From positions 21,995 through 85,994 of the forward strand of contig CANDYM010000121.1 in assembly GCA_947397865.1 (NCBI GenBank): a DNA stretch of 64,000 bases, read 5' to 3'. The notes under the pieces were generated by a model. It was given only the letters and a program-made list of their open reading frames with translations, was not told the DNA's origin and ran no database searches. Each line of letters starts with the position of its first letter. Within the stretch, counting starts at the first letter, position 1. Source of the stretch: Polietes domitor. Lineage: Eukaryota; Arthropoda; Insecta; Diptera; Muscidae. Both the position numbers and the translations under genes were made by a program. Below, one piece after another: positions 58,217 to 64,000 of this stretch.

Positions 58217-58445
58217 AATTTGCAATTTTGTTACTTTTGAAAAACATTTTTTGTGATACCTTATATCTACATATATCATATATACAGATAGATGCATGAC
58301 ACTTGGAGCATTTTTTACGGATATTCTTCTTGTGATATCCATATAGCCTTTGCATGACTCGCAAAAGTACGAAAATATATTATTAAAATTTCTATATCCT
58401 TTGGAAATTAAAAGTCCTTTAAAAAAGAAAAAAAGTACACAGCTT
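58217..58445. repeat. Copy of the central piece of the large foldback
   Basis: 'cgcaaaagtacgaaa', 'cctttggaaattaaaagtcc' and 'taaaaaagaaaaaaag' match 10650-10735. Nothing of the foldback arms is present. Confidence 0.55.
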
Positions 58446-59144
58446 TCTACATACGATCTCTAGTTTCATGTGAATATGGCCTTGTTCAGCTCCAATAAAC
58501 TAAAATTCAAAATTGTCCCACGGTGTAGTGCCTCCCAATGTGTGACCAATCCTTCCTTAATCCCTGCTAGTGGTGTCATTTTCGAATAGAATAAAGATTT
58601 TGCATTGTGCTGGTTCAAAAATAACATTGTTGTTAATTAAACTTTGGGTCACTGTCAGTCACGTCCTTTATATGATATAATAATAAAAATGACTTTCATG
58701 TGTACACAGCTGGCATGTGCGAACAACAAGTCAACTTTGATGTAAATGTATATATGTACCGAGTACAATGTTCCAATGGACACGCCTTTGTCATGTACCG
58801 GACATAATGAAAACTGGGATGGGATCCTTTGGGAAAGCAAATTAAATTTTCATTTAAAATACGAAAACAATCTCATTTAGTGTAATTTTGGTTTGGTTTA
58901 ACGAACAAAGAAAGGAATAAGAATAAAGAACGCATCCTTCTCATGAGAAGAGGATAACAGCAACAATATTGTTATTTCTCCATGCGAAAGAGAAAATTTC
59001 ATTATGGCGTCTGTTGACTTGAGCAGATGACGTTGTTATGATTCAATTATTATAATTATGTCGCTCAATCCAACAGTATCGAAACGTGTTAACAGTGACC
59101 AGTTGCGGTACAAAACTTTAAAATAAACAATTAAAAGCGGTGTT
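58446..59144. other. No feature recognised
   Basis: No repeats or coding pattern were recognised; possibly single-copy sequence. Confidence 0.4.
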
Positions 59145-60130
59145 ATATTTATATACCCTCCAGCATGGATTGCAGTTAACAGCGGCTGTCGATTTTCCTA
59201 GAAGTGCAGTAATATTACAGGAAAATATCAATTTCTTTAATATAGCCAAACCAAAACAATTACAAATATTAAAAAAATAATTTTATAAATAAATATAATA
59301 TTTTCATTATTTCAAACCACGCTTATAAGGTTAGGCTACTATTACGTTGACACTATATATATCGAAATAATACTTCAAGTCAATTCAAAAAGTAAATTTA
59401 AGACATCAATCTTCAAAAAAGCTTAAGTACCATAAATATTTGTAGATAGTTAGCACTATAGTTGGTTGTATTTCCATACTTTTTTAATTCTTAAAGTACA
59501 CATTTTGAAAATCCATTAGCTCTCACATACAAGATAAGCTAACTTCATGATTCAACAAATTATTGCCGTAAAAGTAAAAAAGTACGAATTTTGAAAAATC
59601 TTTTTATTTTGTCAGATGTATGTATACACCGATTTCCATGATTCCAGCTGCGGCCATTTGGTTGGTACCATTTTATCCCACTTTTTCCATTTTACCCTTT
59701 AAAAATATGACTTTCGAAAATCTCTTTATTTTACGTGTCTACACAATAAGAGGGATGTACACACCGAATTTCACCGTTCTAGCTGTAGCCGTTTAGTTCG
59801 TACCATCTGTATCCCTCTGTTCCTATTGTATCCTTTGAAAGTACGAATTTGGAAAACCTTTTCTATTTTTCGTGTCTACGCAATCAGAGCAATGTATACA
59901 CCGAATTTCATTATTCAGCAGCCGTTTGGTTGGTACCATTTGTATCCCTCTATTCCCATGTTATCCCTTAAAAGTACGAATTTGGAAAAAATACTTTTAT
60001 ATTATGTATCTACTCAATTAGAGGAATGTACACGCCGAATTTTCTGTTTCTAGCTCTTGTCGTTTGATATGTTCCATTTTTATCCCTTTTTGTCCCATTT
60101 CACCCCCTATGAAAAAAATCACTGTATGGT
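59145..60130 (-). mobile_element. Family B element (minus), 3' terminus trimmed
   Basis: Starts at ATATACCCTCCAGCATGG without CAAGTA and hairpin. It has the 'gctgtcgattttcctagaag' arm and 'aatattaaaaaaataatttt', then five ~135-bp monomers in minus orientation up to about 60120. It gives the unoccupied site for the mariner at 34729. Confidence 0.7.
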
Positions 60131-60387
60131 GCACGTTTTTGTTATAGGGGAATGTGCATACCCAGTATCAAGTAATTACAAGCAGACATATTGAAAAAAT
60201 ATGTTTCACACCGTTTAGGTAGGAAAAATATATCTTGCAGGACTGTTTCTGTTAATGGTCAGTCCGACTACAGTGCGTATGAATGATATTATCCTTAATC
60301 AACAGCACGTATACGCCACCTACAGACACTACAGCATATAAGATTTGTTCTATGACATTTGCGATTTTGACCTTGAAGATGAAGGTT
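60131..60387. other. Short unassigned stretch between two family B elements
   Basis: B-head-like traces up to about 60200 are followed by anonymous sequence. Confidence 0.35.
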
Positions 60388-61034
60388 TTATACCTCCACC
60401 TCCAGGATGGGGGTATACTAACTTTGTCATTCTGTTTGTAACACCTTGAAATATCGACCTGAGACCCTATAAAGTATATATATTCTTGATCGTCATAAAA
60501 TTCTAAGACGATTTAGCCATGTCCGTCCGTCCGTCTGTTGAAAGCACTCTAGCATCTATACGAAAGGAGCTAGGACGTCCAAATTTTCCATAAATGCGTC
60601 TTGTAGTCGTAGATTGGCTTTAATTGAAAGTGGGCGGAATCGGCCTATAGGGATTTTTTCCCTCACAAGGTCTCAAAATACACATAGTAATAATATTTTA
60701 GAGTATTTAAGCATATTTTTCCAATATGTCTACTTGTACTTATATGATATTGGGTATGCGCATGCCTCCTACAACGTGCACCATACAGTGATTTTTATTC
60801 GTAGGGGGTGAAATGGGACAAAAAGGGATAAAAATTGTACATATCAAACGACAACAGCTAGAAACACGAAATTCGGTGTGTACATTCCTCTAATTGAGTA
60901 GATACAGAATATAAACGTATCTTTTCCAAATTCGTACTTTAAGGGGTAACGTGGGAATAGAGGGATAAAAATGGTGCCAACCAAACGTATAAAAAGTTCG
61001 GCCCGGCCGAACTTAACGCCTTTTTTTGTTGTTT
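60388..61034 (+). mobile_element. Family B element, short core
   Basis: Head TTTTATACCTCCACCTCCAGG, GTCCGTCCGTCTG near 60525, about one and a half monomers, then 'ccaacc|aaacgtataaaaagttcggc', the TTCGGCCCGGCCGAA hairpin and CGCCTTTTTTTGTTGTTTT. An internal deletion removes most monomers and the 3' arm. Confidence 0.7.
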
Positions 61035-61479
61035 TGATTTTATATGTTCACAATTTTTGTTCTTTATGACAACAGCTACAACTTTGCCTCAGAGAATAAA
61101 ATTGCGAACGGTTACAAAAGTGCATGACTTTTTTAAAAACTGGGAGGCACGGGTCTTTTATTACCTAGTGGTTTCCGTATATGGTTGTATTTCCATGACT
61201 TAAAAAATTACACACAGTATTATACTTTAATTCAGCTAGCCAACGACAAAATTATTGAGGAGCATGTTTTTAGTAATATATTTTCCTTTATTAGTGTGTA
61301 TTGCTATGGAATGGGATATCTAATTTCATATCATTAGGTATATAATATATAAGCATAACATATAATCTGTAAAGGTACGTTCTAAAGATGAAGTAGAATA
61401 TCTTAAATTATCGATTTTCATCAAAAAAATTGTGTTGCTTACGCCTTTTTGGCAAATAGTGCTCGAAATAAATATACAT
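61035..61479. other. No feature recognised
   Basis: AT-rich anonymous sequence. Confidence 0.35.
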
Positions 61480-61967
61480 ATGAGTCAAGCGGTACGGTTT
61501 TTTGACCTCGATAGCTGCGATTGCTTTGAAAGTTTGTACTTTTTCAAAAGGCTGGTTCATCCAATCGCCTGTAATATCTAGGATTTTTCATTGTCTTTAT
61601 ACCTCGTGTTTACGATTTAACGAAAAAATTATAATTTTTATGATTTTTCACGGTAATTCTGGTGGATATTGTAAAAAATTGAAAAAAAAACAAGTAAGGA
61701 AAGGCTAAAGTCCAATTTACCAGCAGATATTCCGAGTAAAGTAAATATAACATGATATGAAAAAATTGATCGAATAATAAATACAGATTCTACAGCGGTA
61801 ATAGGATGAATCGGGCGGACATTTGAAGGCATATAAGAACACTTGAAGCCTGTGCCAAAACATGTGCCTATATATTTCTCATTCACGGTAGGTATTCCAA
61901 GTTGAAACATATAATGATCTGCAAAATTTGATGAAGATCCGAAGTAAGATACAATATGTAATATATA

Positions 61968-62586
61968 AAGAGTGATTTTTTTGAGGTTAGGATTTTCATG
62001 CATTAGTATTTGACAGATCACGTGGGATTTCAGACATGGTGTCAAAGAGAAAGATGCTCAGTATGCTTTGACATTTCATCATGAATCGTCTTACAAACGA
62101 ACAACGCTTGCAAATTATTGAATTTTATTATCAAAATGCGTGCTCTGTTAAGAAAGTTCATTGCGCGCTTCCATTTTATGGTCAGTTTAATCGACCCACT
62201 GAAGCGGCTATTCGGGCTATTGTGACTAAATTTCGCACCAAATTTACATTGTTGGACATTAAACCACCAACACGCTTACGTAGAGTGCGAACTGAAGAAA
62301 ATATCGCAGCTGTATCGGCCAGTGTTAATGATGACCACCAATTTTCGATTCGTCGCCGTTCGCACCAATTGGGTCTCTGTTACTCAAAAACGTGGAAATG
62401 CCAAAATTGGACTAAGCGGATGGACCACCTAAGACGCAGCCGCGGTCAACATTTAAATGAAATTATCTTCAAAAAGTAAATGTCATGGACCAATCTAACG
62501 TTTCAAATAAAGAACCGATGAGATTTTGCAAATTTTATGCGTTTTAAAAAAAAAAAAAGTTATCAAGCTCTTAAAAAATCACCCTT
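61968..62586 (+). mobile_element. 619-bp DD41D mariner deletion derivative, copy 3 (N-terminal type)
   Basis: AAGAGTGATTTTTTTGAGG start and AAAAAATCACCCTT end, with TA on both sides (61966-61967, 62587-62588). Same length as the other two copies; the main visible difference is the T/A run near 62544-62557. Confidence 0.9.
62081..62479 (+). CDS. Truncated mariner transposase, DNA-binding type (copy 3)
   Basis: 132 codons, translation identical to 13307-13705 and 34836-35234. It keeps the helix-turn-helix region and has an in-frame jump to RMDHLRRSRGQHLNEIIFKK. It lacks the catalytic core. It is preceded by the ~113-bp element leader, which would have to contain any promoter. Confidence 0.75.
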   Translation: MNRLTNEQRLQIIEFYYQNACSVKKVHCALPFYGQFNRPTEAAIRAIVTKFRTKFTLLDIKPPTRLRRVRTEENIAAVSASVNDDHQFSIRRRSHQLGLCYSKTWKCQNWTKRMDHLRRSRGQHLNEIIFKK

Positions 62587-63420
62587 TATAAGGTACAATA
62601 TGTCGTTTCTAGAGCGGAAAATGTCAAATCGGGAGCGACATTTGTATGGGGGCTATATATAAATCTGAACCGATTTCCTGCAAATTCAATACCGATGGTC
62701 CTTGTCCAGAAAAAATAAATTCAGCCAAGTTTCATGACAATCGGACTACAATTGCGACCTGTAGAGTGCGAACAAGCTTAGATGGACAGCAGACGGACGG
62801 ACGGACAGACAGACATCGTTAAATCGACTCAGCTGGTGATTCTAAGCCGATCGGTATACTTAAAGGTGGGTCTAGCTCGATTATTTCTTGGTGTTACAAA
62901 CATTTGGCGCGAAACTAACTTATAATACCCTAGACCACGAAGTGGTGTAGGGTATAATCATAAAAAATAGAAGCCATAATTTCACCACTTTAAAACTCAC
63001 ACAGTCGCTTAAAAATATACCTAAACACACTACATTAAAATTTCAAAAAAATTGATTAATATAACCATTTCGAAAATAAAATAAAACTGCGCAGTCAACT
63101 TTTAGATGCAACAATAAAGGTCTCACTTTGCCTTTTTGCTAATTTTGGGCACAACCTTTGGTCTTAAACCAAAATAAATGACAACAAATAAAATAAATAA
63201 ATAAAAACTGCAAAAACTTTAACAAATTTAACCGGTCTTTAAAACAACACTTCAATCTTTTAAAAGAAATTGAAATTACCTTCAAAACAAGGTACAGCAC
63301 AGATTGAACAAACCTTTTTGAAAAAGTAGTACTTTTTATACTGTTAAATAGGTCATAACTTGTGAAAAAAAAAATATTTTTTTTTAGTTTTTTCGTTTGC
63401 ATTTTTTTGGTCTGTAATCA

Positions 63421-63828
63421 ATATTTGATTTCAACTGGGATATTGTCCTGGCTCAAGACCATTTTGCTTCTATATTTAATAGAATGCAAATTTATTTACA
63501 AATGGCATGGTGACATTTATTACTTGGCTGCAGACTACCACGATCATGATTTCGACCATGTCAAAAGTCTTTTCAAGTTGCTTCGCAGCGGCTTTTCAAC
63601 ATCAAACCCGGCCTCTATAAGGAGATGATTCTCACAAACGAACGAGAATCACAACTCACTTGCCGAATTTGCGTTTAAAAAATCGCACCAAGTAATAAAG
63701 CACACATGCCATCTTACAAGCATCTCATTTAAATGTCACCATGCCATTTGTAAATAAATTTGCATTCTATTAAATATAGAAGCAAAATGGTCTTGAGCCA
63801 GGACAATATCCCAGTTCAAATCAAATAT
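63421..63828. mobile_element. Foldback element with 98-bp inverted arms
   Basis: The left arm 63421-63518 ('gggatattgtcctggctcaa', 'gaccattttgcttctatatt', 'aaatggcatggtgacattt') is the inverse of the right arm 63731-63828 with very few mismatches. The 212-bp centre is non-coding and is shared with 20028-20150. The related C sequence near 54165 lacks it. No clear target duplication was read, so the superfamily is open. The 88-codon frame at 63362-63628 is incidental. Confidence 0.85.
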
Positions 63829-64000
63829 TTTTTTTTCAAAAATACGTATACAATATTTTTATGAGAATAATACATACGCAAACTTTCAAACAAACAATCG
63901 CAGATATCGAGGTCAAAAACCGTACTGCTTGACATGGAAGGACTCATATAATAATCACAATCCCATATTATATAGAACTACACGACCAGATAAGTAAATA

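Larger units (their letters stand above)
61688..62957 (-). mobile_element. Family A element nested in repeat C
   Basis: Left edge AAAACAAGTAAGGAAAGGCTAAAG (hairpin lost by deletion), a 3' region matching 22100-22260, one core monomer after the mariner, GGACGGACGGACAGACAGAC near 62791-62812, and right edge CCACGAAGTGGTGTAGGGTATA. Confidence 0.75.
61480..63952. repeat. Repeat family C, full span, with three nested elements
   Basis: Left end 'tatgagtcaagcggtacgg' and right end (inverse) TATGAGTCCTTCCATGTCAAG define an element with inverted ends of at least 45 bp ('gacctcgata.ctgcgattg' on both). It holds a family A element (61688-62957), which holds a mariner (61968-62586). A separate foldback sits at 63421-63828. 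The continuous version of the first break is at 26455-26480. Confidence 0.7.

Noticed and set aside
62956..63400. Possible host gene near 63139-63402 (minus)
   Set aside because: The region matches repeat C at 26400-26760; the low-complexity KLKKNIFFF-type frame is incidental.

Overview
This window looks like repeat-dense nuclear DNA from a higher fly (Diptera; a calyptrate or related schizophoran fly is my inference from repeat style, not a database result). It is AT-rich. There are no bacterial gene blocks and no long host open reading frames. Nearly all of it is layered transposable-element DNA. The one candidate host coding piece is a 122-bp terminal exon on the + strand at 43881-44002: splice-acceptor-like sequence, about 40 codons with GC-rich third positions, a TAA stop, and an AATAAA 50 bp later. 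If it is real, much of the upstream window would be intron or flank of that gene.

Two related, very abundant element families dominate. I call them A and B. Both start with TATAC(A/C)CT(C/A)CAC-type subterminal inverted repeats, then a shared 'TTTGTAACACC' block, then a GTCCGTCTG microsatellite. A core tandem array follows (about 152-bp monomers in A, about 135-bp in B). The 3' end carries a short GC-rich hairpin (AGTCGG/CCGACT in A, TTCGGCC/GGCCGAA in B) about 20 nt before a terminal CTTACTTGTTT, and elements sit in T-rich sites without a visible target duplication. This matches the non-autonomous Helentron/DINE-1 (HINE) design known from Drosophila. No Rep/helicase gene is present. A copies: 6.5-8.1, 11.07-12.0, 14.6-16.6, 20.6-22.5, 27.4-29.9, 30.9-32.2, 33.3-33.9, 37.3-39.1, 42.2-43.1, 49.1-50.8, 51.0-53.3, 56.6-58.2 and 61.7-63.0 kb, plus fragments. 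B copies: 0.07-2.15, 3.0-4.1, 17.2-19.5, 24.6-25.3, 27.7-29.4, 34.6-36.7, 45.2-48.7, 59.1-60.1 and 60.4-61.0 kb, plus ends.

A second layer is a young DD41D mariner-like transposon (spacing as in the 'rosa' group) present as five near-identical deletion derivatives of two complementary kinds. Three 619-bp copies (13.2, 34.7, 62.0 kb) keep an open 132-codon frame with the DNA-binding region but no catalytic domain. Two ~935-bp copies (35.5, 47.6 kb) keep the intact D,D,D catalytic domain but have lost the DNA-binding region. One of each sits 137 bp apart inside the same B element. Older, decayed DD41D relatives lie at 25.8, 30.4-30.9 and 44.5-44.9 kb.

Other elements: a decayed endonuclease/reverse-transcriptase LINE (54.43-56.59 kb), remnants of a second LINE type (23.8-24.6 kb minus, 25.35-25.8 kb plus), a hAT-like MITE with an 8-bp target duplication (33.0-34.3 kb), a 116-bp TTAA-flanked MITE (47.13-47.25 kb), a 194-bp TA-flanked MITE (6.28-6.48 kb), a 98-bp-arm foldback element (63.4-63.8 kb), a large foldback (9.83-12.57 kb), and a TGAGTC-ended repeat family C (26.2, 54.1, 61.5-64.0 kb). 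Because several hosts occur more than once, the window supplies its own 'empty sites', which allow insertion boundaries to be read directly. The stretches between elements (for example 22.5-23.6, 26.8-27.4, 32.2-33.0, 39.1-40.5, 53.3-54.05, 58.4-59.1 kb) show no recognisable gene.
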